A stretch of 64,000 nt of DNA from Nemertoderma westbladi (lineage: Eukaryota > Xenacoelomorpha > Nemertodermatida > Nemertodermatidae): contig JAUCBJ010007488.1 of assembly GCA_032718475.1 (NCBI GenBank), positions 62,001 to 126,000 of the forward strand, given 5' to 3'. The position numbers and the translations under genes were made by a program. Of the stretch, positions 33,593 to 45,958 are shown piece by piece; the stretch's first letter is position 1; each line of letters opens with the position of its first letter. The notes under the pieces were generated by a model. That model saw only the letters and a program-made list of their open reading frames with translations, was not told the origin of the DNA and ran no database searches.

Positions 33593-33707
33593 ATACAAAC
33601 AACACAACAGTATCAAGAAAAACAGTAAGACTGAACACTCCCAGTATGATCGGCAGAAAAGCTCCACATCGACAGAAAAAATCGCTCTGATTGGCTTAAG
33701 CTAAACA
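33593..33707. other. Junction between repeat and satellite
   Basis: About 115 bp without recognisable features. Confidence 0.4.
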
Positions 33708-36700
33708 AAGATGTTTATATTCCTCGTCCATCTCCTTACAGACTCGTGGCCACCATTAAGTATAACTGTGAGCGTGTAGATGTTTAGATTCCTCGTCCAT
33801 CTCCTTACAGACTCGTGGCCACCATCAAGTATAACTGTGAGCGTGGAGATGTTTATATTCCTCGTCCATCTCCTTACAGACTCGTGGCCACCATCAAGTA
33901 TAACTGTGAGCGTGGAGATGTTTATATTCCTCATCCATTGTCTTACAGACTCGTGGCCACCATTAAGTATAACTGTGAGCGTGTAGAAGTTTATATTCCT
34001 CGTCCATTGTCTTACAGACTCGTGGCCACCATTAAGTATAACTGTGAGCGTGGAGATGTTTATATTTCTCGTCCATCTCCTTACAGACTCGTGGCCACCA
34101 TTAAGTATAACTGTGAGCGTGTAGGTGTTTATATTACTCGTCCATCTCCTTACAGACTCGTGGCCACCATTAAATATAACTGTGAGCGTGGAGATGTTTA
34201 TATTCCTCGTCCATCTCCTTACAGACTCGCGGCCACCATTGAGTATAACTGTGAGCGTGTAGATGTTTATATTCCTCGTCCATTGTCTTACAGACTCGTG
34301 GCCACCATTAAGTATAACTGTGAGCGTGTAGAAGTTTATATTCCTCGTCCATCTCCTTACAGACTCGTGGCCACCATTAAGTATAACTGTGAGCGTGTAG
34401 AAGTTTATATTCCTCGTCCATTGTCTTACAGACTCGTGGCCACCATTATGTATAACTGTGAGCGTGTAGATGATTATATTCCTCGTCCATTGTCTTACAG
34501 ACTCGTGGCCACCATTAAGTATAACTGTGAGCGTGTAGATGTTTATATTCCTCGTCCATCTCCTTACAGACTCGTGGCCACCATTAAGTATAACTGTGAG
34601 CGTGTAGATGTTTATATTCCTCGTCCATTGTCTTACAGACTCGTGGCCACCATTAAATATAACTGTGAGCGTGTAGATGTTTATATTCCTCGTCCATCTC
34701 CTTACAGACTCGTGGCCACCATTAAGTATAACTGTGAGCGTGTAGAAGTTTATATTCCTCGTCCATCTCCTTACAGACTCGTGGCCACCATTAAGTATAA
34801 CTGTGAGCGTGTAGAAGTTTATATTCCTCGTCCATCTCCTTACAGACTCGTGGCCACCATTAAGTATAACTGTGAGCGTGTAGATGTTTATATTCCTCGT
34901 CCATTGTCTTACAGACTCGTGGCCACCATTAAATATAACTGTGAGCGTGTAGATGTTTATATTCCTCGTCCATCTCCTTACAGACTCGTGGCCACCATTA
35001 AGTATAACTGTGAGCGTGTAGAAGTTTATATTCCTCGTCCATCTCCTTACAGACTCGTGGCCACCATTAAATATAACTGTGAGCGTGTAGATGTTTATAT
35101 TCCTCGTCCATTGTCTTACAGACTCGTGGCCACCATTAAATATAACTGTGAGCGTGTAGATGTTTATATTCCTCGTCCATCTCCTTACAGACTCGTGGCC
35201 ACCATTAAGTATAACTGTGAGCGTGTAGAAGTTTATATTCCTCGTCCATCTCCTTACAGACTCGTGGTCACCATTAAGTATAACTGTGAGCGTTGAGATG
35301 TTTATATTCCTCGTCCATTGTCTTACAGACTCGTGGCCACCATTAAGTATAACTGTGAGCGTGTAGAAGTTTATATTCCTCGTCCATTGTCTTACAGACT
35401 CGTGGTCACCATTAAGTATAACTGTGAGCGTGTAGAAGTTTATATTCCTCGTCCATCTCCTTACAGACTCGTGGTCACCATTAAGTATAACTGTGAGCGT
35501 TGAGATGTTTATATTCCTCGTCCATTGTCTTACAGACTCGTGGCCACCATTAAGTATAACTGTGAGCGTGTAGATGTTTATATTCCTCGTCCATCTCCTT
35601 ACAGACTCGTGGCCACCATTAAGTATAACTGTGGTGTAGATGTTTATATTCCCCGTCCATCTCCTTACAGACTCGTGGCCACCATTAAGTATAACTGTGA
35701 GCGTGGAGATGTTTATATTCCTCGTCCATCTCCTTACAGACTCGTGGCCACCATTAAGTATAACTGTGGTGTAGATGTTTATATTCCCCGTCCATCTCCT
35801 TACAGACTCGTGGCCACCATTAAGTATAACTGTGAGCGTGGAGATGTTTATATTCCTCGTCCATCTCCTTACAGACTCGTGGCCACCATTAAGTATAACT
35901 GTGAGCGTGTAGATGTTTAGATTCCTCGTCCATCTCCTTACAGACTCGTGGCCACCATTAAGTATAACTGTGAGCGTGGAGATGTTTATATTCCTCGTCC
36001 ATCTCCTTACAGACTCGTGGCCACCATTAAGTATAACTGTGAGTGTGTAGATGTTTATATTCCTCGTCCATCTCCTTACAGACTCGTGGCCACCATTAAG
36101 TATAACTGTGAGTGTGTAGATGTTTATATTCCTCGTCCATTGTCTTACAGACTCGTGGCCACCATTATGTATAACTGTGAGCGTGGAGATGTTTATATTC
36201 CTCGTCCATTGTCTTACAGACTCGTGGCCACCATTAAGTATAACTGTGAGCGTGGAGATGTTTATATTCCTCGTCCATTGTCTTACAGACTCGTGGCCAC
36301 CATTAAGTATAACTGTGAGCGTGGAGATGTTTATATTCCTCGTCCATCTCCTTACAGACTCGTGGCCACCATTAAGTATAACTGTGAGCGTGGAGATGTT
36401 TATATTCCTCGTCCATTGTCTTACAGACTCGTGGCCACCATTAAATATAACTGTGAGCGTGGAGATGTTTATATTCCTCGTCCATCTCCTTACAGACTCG
36501 TGGCCACCATTAAATATAACTGTGAGCGTGTAGATGTTTATATTCCTCGTCCATTGTCTTACAGACTCGTGGCCACCATTAAGTATAACTGTGAGCGTGG
36601 AGATGTTTATATTCCTCGTCCATTGTCTTACAGACTCGTGGCCACCATTAAATATAACTGTGAGCGTGTAGATGTTTAGATTCCTCGTCCATCTCCTTAC

Positions 36701-39700
36701 AGACTCGTGGCCACCATTAAATATAACTGTGAGCGTGGAGATGTTTATATTCCTCGTCCATCTCCTTACAGACTCGTGGCCACCATTAAATATAACTGTG
36801 AGCGTGTAGATGTTTATATTCCTCGTCCATTGTCTTACAGACTCGTGGCCACCATTAAGTATAACTGTGAGCGTGGAGATGTTTATATTCCTCGTCCATT
36901 GTCTTACAGACTCGTGGCCACCATTAAATATAACTGTGAGCGTGTAGATGTTTAGATTCCTCGTCCATCTCCTTACAGACTCGTGGCCACCATTAAATAT
37001 AACTGTGAGCGTGGAGATGTTTATATTCCTCGTCCATCTCCTTACAGACTCGTGGCCACCATTAAATATAACTGTGAGCGTGTAGATGTTTATATTCCTC
37101 GTCCATTGTCTTACAGACTCGTGGCCACCATTAAGTATAACTGTGAGCGTGTAGATGTTTATATTACTCGTCCATTGTCTTACAGACTCGTGGCCACCAT
37201 TAAGTATAACTGTGAGCGTGGAGATGTTTATATTCCTCGTCCATTGTCTTACAGACTCGTGGCCACCATTAAATATAACTGTGAGCGTGTAGATGTTTAG
37301 ATTCCTCGTCCATCTCCTTACAGACTCGTGGCCACCATTAAATATAACTGTGAGCGTGGAGATGTTTATATTCCTCGTCCATCTCCTTACAGACTCGTGG
37401 CCACCATTAAATATAACTGTGAGCGTGTAGATGTTTATATTCCTCGTCCATTGTCTTACAGACTCGTGGCCACCATTAAATATAACTGTGAGCGTGTAGA
37501 TGTTTAGATTCCTCGTCCATCTCCTTACAGACTCGTGGCCACCATTAAATATAACTGTGAGCGTGTAGATGTTTATATTCCTCGTCCATTGTCTTACAGA
37601 CTCGTGGCCACCATTAAATATAACTGTGAGCGTGTAGATGTTTAGATTCCTCGTCCATCTCCTTACAGACTCGAGGCCACCATTAAATATAACTGTGAGC
37701 GTGGAGATGTTTATATTCCTCGTCCATTGTCTTACAGACTCGTGGCCACCATTAAATATAACTGTGAGCGTGTAGATGTTTAGATTCCTCGTCCATCTCC
37801 TTACAGACTCGTGGCCACCATTAAATATAACTGTGAGCGTGGAGATGTTTATATTCCTCGTCCATTGTCTTACAGACTCGTGGCCACCATTAAATATAAC
37901 TGTGAGCGTGTAGATGTTTAGATTCCTCGTCCATCTCCTTACAGACTCGTGGCCACCATTAAATATAACTGTAAGCGTGGAGATGTTTATATTCCTCGTC
38001 CATTGTCTTACAGACTCGTGGCCACCATTAAATATAACTGTAAGCGTGTAGATGTTTATATTCCTCGTCCATCTCCTTACAGACTCGTGGCCACCATTAA
38101 GTATAACTGTGAGCGTGGAGATGTTTATATTCCTCGTCCATTGTCTTACAGACTCGTGGCCACCATTAAGTATAACTGTGAGCGTGGAGATGTTTATATT
38201 CCTCGTCCATTGTCTTACAGACTCGTGGCCACCATTAAATATAACTGTGAGCGTGTAGATGTTTAGATTCCTCGTCCATCTCCTTACAGACTCGTGGCCA
38301 CCATTAAGTATAACTGTGAGCGTGGAGATGTTTATATTCCTCGTCCATTGTCTTACAGACTCGTGGCCACCATTAAATATAACTGTGAGCGTGGAGATGT
38401 TTATATTCCTCGTCCATCTCCTTACAGACTCGTGGCCACCATTGAGTATAACTGTGAGCGTGGAGATGTTTATATTCCTCGTCCATTGTCTTACAGACTC
38501 GTGGCCACCATTAAATATAACTGTGAGCGTGGAGATGTTTATATTCCTCGTCCATCTCCTTACAGACTCGTGGCCACCATTGAGTATAACTGTGAGCGTG
38601 GAGATGTTTATATTCCTCGTCCATCTCCTTACAGACTCGTGGCCACCATTGAGTATAACTGTGAGCGTGTAGATGTTTATATTCCTCGTCCATTGTCTTA
38701 CAGACTCGTGGCCACCATTAAATATAACTGTGAGCGTGGAGATGTTTATATTCCTCGTCCATCTCCTTACAGACTCGTGGCCACCATTGAGTATAACTGT
38801 GAGCGTGGAGATGTTTATATTCCTCGTCCATCTCCTTACAGACTCGTGGCCACCATTAAGTATAACTGTGAGCGTGTAGATGTTTATATTCCTCGTCCAT
38901 CTCCTTACAGACTCGTGGCCACCATTAAATATAACTGTGAGCGTGTAGATGTTTAGATTCCTCGTCTATCTCCTTACAGACTCGTGGCCACCATTAAATG
39001 TAACTGTGAGCGTGGAGATGTTTATATTCCTCGTCCATCTCCTTACAGACTCGTGGCCACCATTAAATATAACTGTGAGCGTGTAGATGGTTAGATTCCT
39101 CGTCTATCTCCTTACAGACTCGTGGCCACCATTAAGTATAACTGTGAGCGTGGAGATGTTTATATTCCTCGTCCATTGTCTTACAGACTCGTGGCCACCA
39201 TTAAATATAACTGTGAGCGTGTAGATGTTTAGATTCCTCGTCCATCTCCTTACAGACTCGTGGCCACCATTAAATATAACTGTGAGCGTGGAGATGTTTA
39301 TATTCCTCGTCCATCTCCTTACAGACTCGTGGCCACCATTAAATATAACTGTGAGCGTGTAGATGGTTAGATTCCTCGTCTATCTCCTTACAGACTCGTG
39401 GCCACCATTAAGTATAACTGTGAGCGTGGAGATGTTTATATTCCTCGTCCATCTCCTTACAGACTCGTGGCCACCATTAAATATAACTGTGAGCGTGTAG
39501 ATGTTTAGATTCCTCGTCTATCTCCTTACAGACTCGTGGCCACCATTAAGTATAACTGTGAGCGTGTAGAAGTTTATATTCCTCGTCCATTGTCTTACAG
39601 ACTCGTGGCCACCATTAAGTATAACTGTGAGCGTGGAGATGTTTATATTCCTCGTCCATTGTCTTACAGACTCGTGGCCACCATTAAATATAACTGTGAG

Positions 39701-41530
39701 CGTGTAGATGTTTAGATTCCTCGTCCATCTCCTTACAGACTCGTGGCCACCATTAAATATAACTGTGAGCGTGGAGATGTTTATATTCCTCGTCCATTGT
39801 CTTACAGACTCGTGGCCACCATTAAGTATAACTGTGAGCGTGTAGATGTTTAGATTCCTCGTCCATCTCCTTACAGACTCGTGGCCACCATTAAGTATAA
39901 CTGTGAGCGTGGAGATGTTTATATTCCTCGTCCATTGTCTTACAGACTCGTGGCCACCATTAAATATAACTGTGAGCGTGTAGATGTTTAGATTCCTCGT
40001 CTATCTCCTTACAGACTCGTGGCCACCATTAAGTATAACTGTGAGCGTGGAGATGTTTATATTCCTCGTCCATCTCCTTACAGACTCGTGGCCACCATTA
40101 AGTATAACTGTGAGCGTGGAGATGTTTATATTCCTCGTCCATTGTCTTACAGACTCGTGGCCACCATTAAATTTAACTGTGAGCGTGTAGATGTTTAGAT
40201 TCCTCGTCCATCTCCTTACAGACTCGTGGCCACCATTAAGTATAACTGTGAGCGTGGAGATGTTTATATTCCTCGTCCATCTCCTTACAGACTCGTGGCC
40301 ACCATTAAGTATAACTGTGAGCGTGTAGATGTTTATATTCCTCGTCTATCTCCTTACAGACTCGTGGCCACCATTAAGTATAACTGTGAGCGTGGAGATG
40401 TTTATATTCCTCGTCCATCTCCTTACAGACTCGTGGCCACCATTAAGTATAACTGTGAGCGTGTAGATGTTTATATTCCTCGTCCATTGTCTTACAGACT
40501 CGTGGCCACCATTAAGTATAACTGTGAGCGTGTAGATGTTTAGATTCCTCGTCTATCTCCTTACAGACTCGTGGCCACCATTAAGTATAACTGTGAGCGT
40601 GGAGATGTTTATATTCCTCGTCCATTGTCTTACAGACTCGTGGCCACCATTAAGTATAACTGTGAGCGTGGAGATGTTTATATTCCTCGTCCATTGTCTT
40701 ACAGACTCGTGGCCACCATTAAATATAACTGTGAGCGTGTAGATGTTTAGATTCCTCGTCTATCTCCTTACAGACTCGTGGCCACCATTAAGTATAACTG
40801 TGAGCGTGGAGATGTTTATATTCCTCGTCCATCTCCTTACAGACTCGTGGCCACCATTAAGTATAACTGTGAGCGTGGAGATGTTTATATTCCTCGTCCA
40901 TTGTCTTACAGACTCGTGGCCACCATTAAATTTAACTGTGAGCGTGTAGATGTTTAGATTCCTCGTCCATCTCCTTACAGACTCGTGGCCACCATTAAGT
41001 ATAACTGTGAGCGTGGAGATGTTTATATTCCTCGTCCATCTCCTTACAGACTCGTGGCCACCATTAAGTATAACTGTGAGCGTGTAGATGTTTATATTCC
41101 TCGTCTATCTCCTTACAGACTCGTGGCCACCATTAAGTATAACTGTGAGCGTGGAGATGTTTATATTCCTCGTCCATCTCCTTACAGACTCGTGGCCACC
41201 ATTAAGTATAACTGTGAGCGTGTAGATGTTTATATTCCTCGTCTATCTCCTTACAGACTCGTGGCCACCATTAAGTATAACTGTGAGCGTGGAGATGTTT
41301 AGATTCCTCGTCCATCTCCTTACAGACTCGTGGCCACCATTAAATATAACTGTGAGCGTGGAGATGTTTATATTCCTCGTCCATTGTCTTACAGACTCGT
41401 GGCCACCATTAAGTATAACTGTGAGCGTTGAGATGTTTATATTCCTCGTCCATCTCCTTACAGACTCGTGGCCACCATTAAGTATAACTGTGAGCGTGTA
41501 GATGTTTAGATTCCTCGTCTATCTCCTTAC
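33708..41530. repeat. 69-bp satellite, about 113 copies (7.8 kb)
   Basis: Unit of 69 bp containing TTACAGACTCGTGGCCACCA and TATAACTGTGAGCGTG. Two main monomer forms differ at CCATCTCCTTACAG versus CCATTGTCTTACAG; others differ at GTAGAAGTT, GGAGATGTT and GTAGATGTT. Because 69 is 23 codons, one frame stays open for up to 493 codons (repeat YRLVATIKYNCER) until a GTTTAG variant adds a stop. The frequent TAGs and absence of non-repeat coding sequence argue against a gene. Block duplications of 759 bp (11 units) are visible, for example at 39988 and 40747. Confidence 0.96.
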
Positions 41531-41642
41531 AAGTATAACTTAAATGAAAGTTGCTAAATCGATTGTATTATGGCGGAGTTTATTTGTAAGTAAAATGATT
41601 CGTATTACGGAATTAGTTGTAAGTAAAACTACTCCTATTGTT
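41531..41642. other. Junction between satellite and right direct repeat
   Basis: About 110 bp containing two TTGTAAGTAAAA words. No gene seen. Confidence 0.4.
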
Positions 41643-42522
41643 CGCGCTTTTGAAGACCTTTAGCAGTTTAACCTGCCAAAATTTATATGTCTTTTAGTTA
41701 ATTAACACACCTTTAGCATACGACAATATTTTATGCTAATAAACAAAACATTAGCCGAAGCCAGCCCATGCGCGATCATTCACCCGATGGATACACCCGG
41801 GAGGCTGAATTCGGATGCTTAAATTTTATTATTGCAGTGTAAGATTGCAGTGTAAACCTACTGTATTATTCGATTGATCACTAATATATAATTTCTGACA
41901 GATATTATTCACTTTCGGGAAATATTAACAGTTCCTTTAGGACGTGGCGCTCTATCTATTTAAACAGAGCTAGGACTTATACTAAACGCAACGATAAAGC
42001 TTATGATTAAAGTATAAGGCGCATTCTTTAGGAAATGCTTTGTTACCAGTCACAAACATACACACTATTCTGCCGACCGTCAGTAAATTTGATCACACAT
42101 AAAAAGAACAGCAATTGACTCAGGTAGTGTCTACTAAATAACATTAGATTCAATACACACCACATTGATATAAATCGCAATTGTTATATATAGCCTGTCT
42201 CTCTAACCTGTAGTGTATCAAGAAAATTGGGCAATTTGGGTGATTTATCAATATTCTCCAAATGACAATATTTCATCAACAAATCGATACAATTAATAAC
42301 TGACGGTACATAGCAGTACAAACAATATGATTAGTAAGTAAAGTCCGGCCAGCAAGCCAAGACAAGACAAGTTGTGACGAGTTAAGTTAAGTTAGTGAAG
42401 GTCCGTGCCGTGTGCCGATTAAACTAGTGACTAGTGACTAGTGACTAGGTAACAGTTATACTTTCTATAATTTAAGCAGTTTTACTAGAGTTCCTCCCAA
42501 AAGCTGGTGTTCTGGCGAAAAA
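41643..42522 (+). repeat. Right ~0.88-kb direct repeat bracketing the 69-bp satellite
   Basis: Same orientation as 32755-33592 and sharing the same ordered blocks. A stretch around 42280-42450 is unmatched and includes a triple GACTAGT repeat before homology resumes at AACAGTTATAC. Confidence 0.85.
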
Positions 42523-42925
42523 GGGGAGCACAACAACAGAATCATATGACTACTGCTCTATACGAGGATACCAACTACCCTTATTCCACGAAGCTCCCGT
42601 CCAACACAGAGGATGAGCATACAGATAGGAAATTCAGTTCAGTAGCTCTGGGATAGGTCAAAATCAACGCCAACTCAAATTCTATTGGCCGATCGAACAG
42701 AGCCCAGATCCCTTCGCATAGCAAATCAGCCAATCAGCCGGTAGCTTACACTATTCTAGCTAGGTATCCCTTTTTAGAGTATTCCAGCGACTGGGGGGGA
42801 ACTGGTTGGCAAGGCAAACGAATCAGTTATCCCACAAAAGCTTTTACACCGCTCCCAGAAAATGGGATTTAAGTCTATAAAATATACCAAATCACAGTTT
42901 CTAAAATATAAATTACTCTAAACAG
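42523..42925. other. Non-coding
   Basis: Unique sequence between the repeat and the minus-strand gene cluster. No polypurine tract or LTR end recognised. Confidence 0.4.
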
Positions 42926-44299
42926 TTAGTCTTTCTTGCGCGGACGGCGTTTACGCAGTTTTTTAAAGCTAGCAAGAGTCCTTTTCTCTTTGGGGCGAGC
43001 CACTTTACAAGGAGGGCTATAACTCCTGGGTGAAGGGTGCAATATGATTGCATCAGAAGGTATGGGATTACGATCGGTATATCCGCCGGTCGAAGTGCCG
43101 GGTTGGGTGACTTCAACTTCGGTGGAGAGGGGTCTAACGACCTTTAGAGCGCGTTTTAAGACGGCCGCTCTTACGGGTCCTTTAAGAGTGGTCTGAACGA
43201 GAGCCGTGGGTGGACCATAGGCAGTCAGAAACTTCCTTGGTTTAATGGTTCTTTCCAACTCGCGTTCGCGGGCTTGGTACTCGTAAGGCCGTCGATATAC
43301 TTCCTGTAACTCGGGGTGCGAGTTGACAAATAAGTCTCCATAATCAGGGTCTTGACGGATAAAGTTTATTAAGTTGTAAGAATGGATGTCACTAGGATTA
43401 ATGCTCCTGAGAAATTTGCGTACATATTTGGTTGAAATACATTCTCCGACGCGCTTCAGTAGTTCGTAACTTAATATACGTGATTTCTGCTCGACGGAGG
43501 CAAATAAATAAGGATGGAACGCATAAACTCCTTCGTAGGCGCGTCCAGGATAATAGCGATGGCGTGAATCACAATGTAAATCAGCGTTCGCTTCCCAAGC
43601 TCTGATGTAACGTAGTACAATCATTTCATCTACGCTCTCTAAATCATGATTAAAGGGACAATCAAAGCTGGCGTGTCCTTTTAATTGACAATGATGGCAT
43701 TGAGTCATAAATTGGGGGCAGACAGCAAAAATGTGCAAATTATTAAGCCGGCAATATGCACAATAGATTTCCATCGACGGTTGCTCGTGGAAATAGGAAC
43801 AGAGATCGTTTGTGTCCATAGACGTAATATGGTCTCTCGACGCGCACAGCCGACAACGTTGTCGAGAAACATAATTGGCATGGCGATAATCATACGCAGT
43901 GAGACACTGTGGACCTTGATACCATTCCAAAATGTAATCGCTGTCGCTACTCCGAGGCGTGGGAGGCTGAATCTCTTCGGATTCTAAGCATATGGGTTCG
44001 TCTTCTCCTTGTATAGTTGAGGTAGGCATGGCTGTCTCTTCAAGTGGACCTACCGTCTGAATTTCCACGACAGAATAACCTGTGGGGATTCGAGGTCTTT
44101 GGATAACAGAGGAGTGCAGGTTTGTTATACAAATGTCTTTGAAAATAGCAAATCCAGCGCTATCTAACTTCTCCGCAGCTGAGTCTCTTAAGCTGAGCTT
44201 GGTCAAAGCGCGGTCTTTGAATTGGCTATCTATGTTGCGAAACGGGGTTAAGAATCGCCGGAAACATTCAAAGCGGATGAATTTATTATGTTCATCTGC
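42926..44299 (-). CDS. Unrecognised protein with three CCHC zinc knuckles and a basic tail
   Basis: I do not recognise this gene. The frame is open from 44299 to the stop at 42926, but has no ATG for about the first 90 codons, so it is probably entered from upstream by splicing or a frameshift. Numbered from a TTG at 44206 (426 residues), three knuckles are visible: C118-C121-H126-C136, C149-C152-H158-C163 (CX2CX5HX4C) and C170-C173-H178-C183 (classic CX2CX4HX4C). An acidic Pro-rich linker precedes them, a folded-looking 190-300 region follows, and the end is strongly basic (KKLRKRRPRKKD). Tandem knuckles with a basic tail indicate nucleic-acid binding, as in Gag nucleocapsid or CNBP-like proteins. 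Composition and codon usage look coding. It lies downstream of the BEL pol on the same strand; membership in that element is possible but unproven. Confidence 0.6.
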   Translation of the reverse strand, partial: ADEHNKFIRFECFRRFLTPFRNIDSQFKDRALTKLSLRDSAAEKLDSAGFAIFKDICITNLHSSVIQRPRIPTGYSVVEIQTVGPLEETAMPTSTIQGEDEPICLESEEIQPPTPRSSDSDYILEWYQGPQCLTAYDYRHANYVSRQRCRLCASRDHITSMDTNDLCSYFHEQPSMEIYCAYCRLNNLHIFAVCPQFMTQCHHCQLKGHASFDCPFNHDLESVDEMIVLRYIRAWEANADLHCDSRHRYYPGRAYEGVYAFHPYLFASVEQKSRILSYELLKRVGECISTKYVRKFLRSINPSDIHSYNLINFIRQDPDYGDLFVNSHPELQEVYRRPYEYQARERELERTIKPRKFLTAYGPPTALVQTTLKGPVRAAVLKRALKVVRPLSTEVEVTQPGTSTGGYTDRNPIPSDAIILHPSPRSYSPPCKVARPKEKRTLASFKKLRKRRPRKKD

Positions 44300-44652
44300 T
44301 TAGCGAGTTTGTTCCCAAGGATTAATGGATGGGCGCGTATAGTACGACTGCACACATCGGCTAGCCAACCGGAAAGTGCGGTGTTTTCAAAGATCGTGTA
44401 GATAGCTAAGGAGGGGCGGAGTGGAACACTCATGAAACTATACACGGCGCCAGGTGCGGTCAACGGTCCGTCAAAGTATAATCGAGAATAATGGTCTCCG
44501 TATACTTGTTGATAGTTGATTGGATTTCCGACCTTGGAATTCCATCCGTATTCTTGAAAAGCAAGATGTCCGATGGAAGTTCGTTGCACCTTTGTAATGT
44601 TGCTAGACGCATTGGCATACATGGTGCAAAAGAAACCTCGGCCTTCGGCTCA
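44248..44652 (-). CDS. Upstream part of the zinc-knuckle gene (exon or frameshifted)
   Basis: Open minus-strand frame with an ATG at 44622 in a good context (ACCATGT). It yields a protein-like sequence of mixed composition, including YGDHYSRLYFDGPL and LGNKLAKQM. It overlaps the zinc-knuckle frame by 52 nt in the neighbouring phase. The two read on smoothly if the -1 phase is entered near 44290, where KQM meets NKFIRFECF-type sequence. No canonical slippery heptamer is visible in the overlap, so an indel or an intron is equally likely. Further protein-like sequence lies at about 44690-44850 in another frame. Function unknown; a capsid-like domain is a guess from position only. Confidence 0.45.
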
Positions 44653-45580
44653 GGGAGCAATCAGCTGAGTATCAACGAAAGGGTATGGAATGTTCTCCAT
44701 ATTCCCGTCATATGCCTAATATGTCTTCCATTGATGGTAGTGGTAGAGAGCAGGGGAAGACCTATGTCGTATTCAGAAATATTCATAAATACGATCTCAG
44801 TAGGAGGATTCAATCGTTCGAAGACTATCTCCAAATGAATTTATCCCTAATGCGAGGAGGTAAACACCAGTTCAAAGATATGTTTGTCTCAGTTGTTCTA
44901 CATAAGATTTATATCTCCAATCATTGAGGGAGGTGAACAACCAGATTTATGACACATAATGGTACCAGTTGTTCACAAACTATCTGCGTGTCCTTTCAGT
45001 CCTTGTATCACGGTTGTGGACTTAAGGAAATTATTGATGGTTGATTTTCTAATCAACAACGAGAGGGTGGAAGTTGATATCATAAATATCAACAGAATGT
45101 GACATGGACAAGAGGTGCGGACACCAATATGAGCATCCAGATTAACAGTAAGGGATGGGAGGTTTAGTAAGAGGCGGTATGATCAATACCACGATACGGC
45201 AATGATTGGTCGATCGTCTCCCGAAGCTCCGAGCGCGTTGGGAAGAGAAGGTGGGACGAAGTATGTTGTATTTTCAATAGCGATGTATAGAGGGATAAAG
45301 GGAGTAAAGAGGAGGAAGGATATATGGTAGTATCCATAAGATACCACAATGGACATGTTTCCGTCACATCATCATTCATTCTTGCCCTTTAATTGTGACA
45401 CTGATCACAATAATTACAGGAAAACGATGAAGGAAGAGAAAATTACAGCCTCCCGAAGGAGACCGCCCGCGAGCACCCGTGCCCCGGGGAAAACTATTCA
45501 CATCATGGACTCTGGACATTAACCCATGTCTCTTCTCCAGTGTTCTCCTCTATTTGTCTTTACAAGCTTTCTACCAAGTT
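44653..45580 (-). other. Mostly non-coding; possible short exon near 44690-44850
   Basis: On the minus strand about 50 codons around 44690-44850 (PPTEIVFMNISEYDIGLPLL-like) look coding and end before a CCCTGAG/CC junction that could be a splice acceptor for the next piece. The rest shows stops in all frames. Confidence 0.35.
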
Positions 45581-45958
45581 CTATCTTTCGAGTTGTTTTC
45601 GAATACAAATCTCGTGTTCCATTCTCGGTTCATCATGCCGACTCCGCTGGGTATGATATTTAAATAGAACCATTTCCCTCTCTGTATCTACATCGTCCGT
45701 ATCATGTAAATCGATAGGATGGCCGGTAGTTAAGAAGTCCATATACGTACCATTACGATTCGTATAGCGAGTGGTGAATTTTCGATAGTCCAATTCACGC
45801 GCAAGTTGCTCTTGGGACATCGGCGGTTCGATATAACGACCATCGTCCTCCGTAATGGTTGGATCGGCTTCACCGCGTATTAAGCTATCCACAAATGCTT
45901 GTAAAGGTAGAGTATATCGCTCCCTAATACCAAGATCATCTTCTATCAACTCCATCAT
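45581..45958 (-). CDS. Small acidic ORF, unrecognised
   Basis: 125 residues from ATG (two consecutive ATGs) to TAG. It is acidic, with balanced composition, no low complexity, and no motif I can name. It lies 1.6 kb downstream of the BEL pol stop on the same strand and 1 kb upstream of the zinc-knuckle pieces. The sequence before the ATG, ATATTAATAAACTCAG, resembles a branch point and 3' splice site, so it might be the first coding exon of a spliced transcript. It could also be a chance ORF, but its length and composition make that less likely. Confidence 0.45.
   Translation of the reverse strand: MMELIEDDLGIRERYTLPLQAFVDSLIRGEADPTITEDDGRYIEPPMSQEQLARELDYRKFTTRYTNRNGTYMDFLTTGHPIDLHDTDDVDTEREMVLFKYHTQRSRHDEPRMEHEICIRKQLER

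Noticed and set aside
33815-36679. ORFs encoding 23-residue repeats in the 69-bp satellite
   Set aside because: The frame is open only because 69 is a multiple of 3. A common unit variant contains TAG, other units contain TGA, and no unique coding sequence adjoins.
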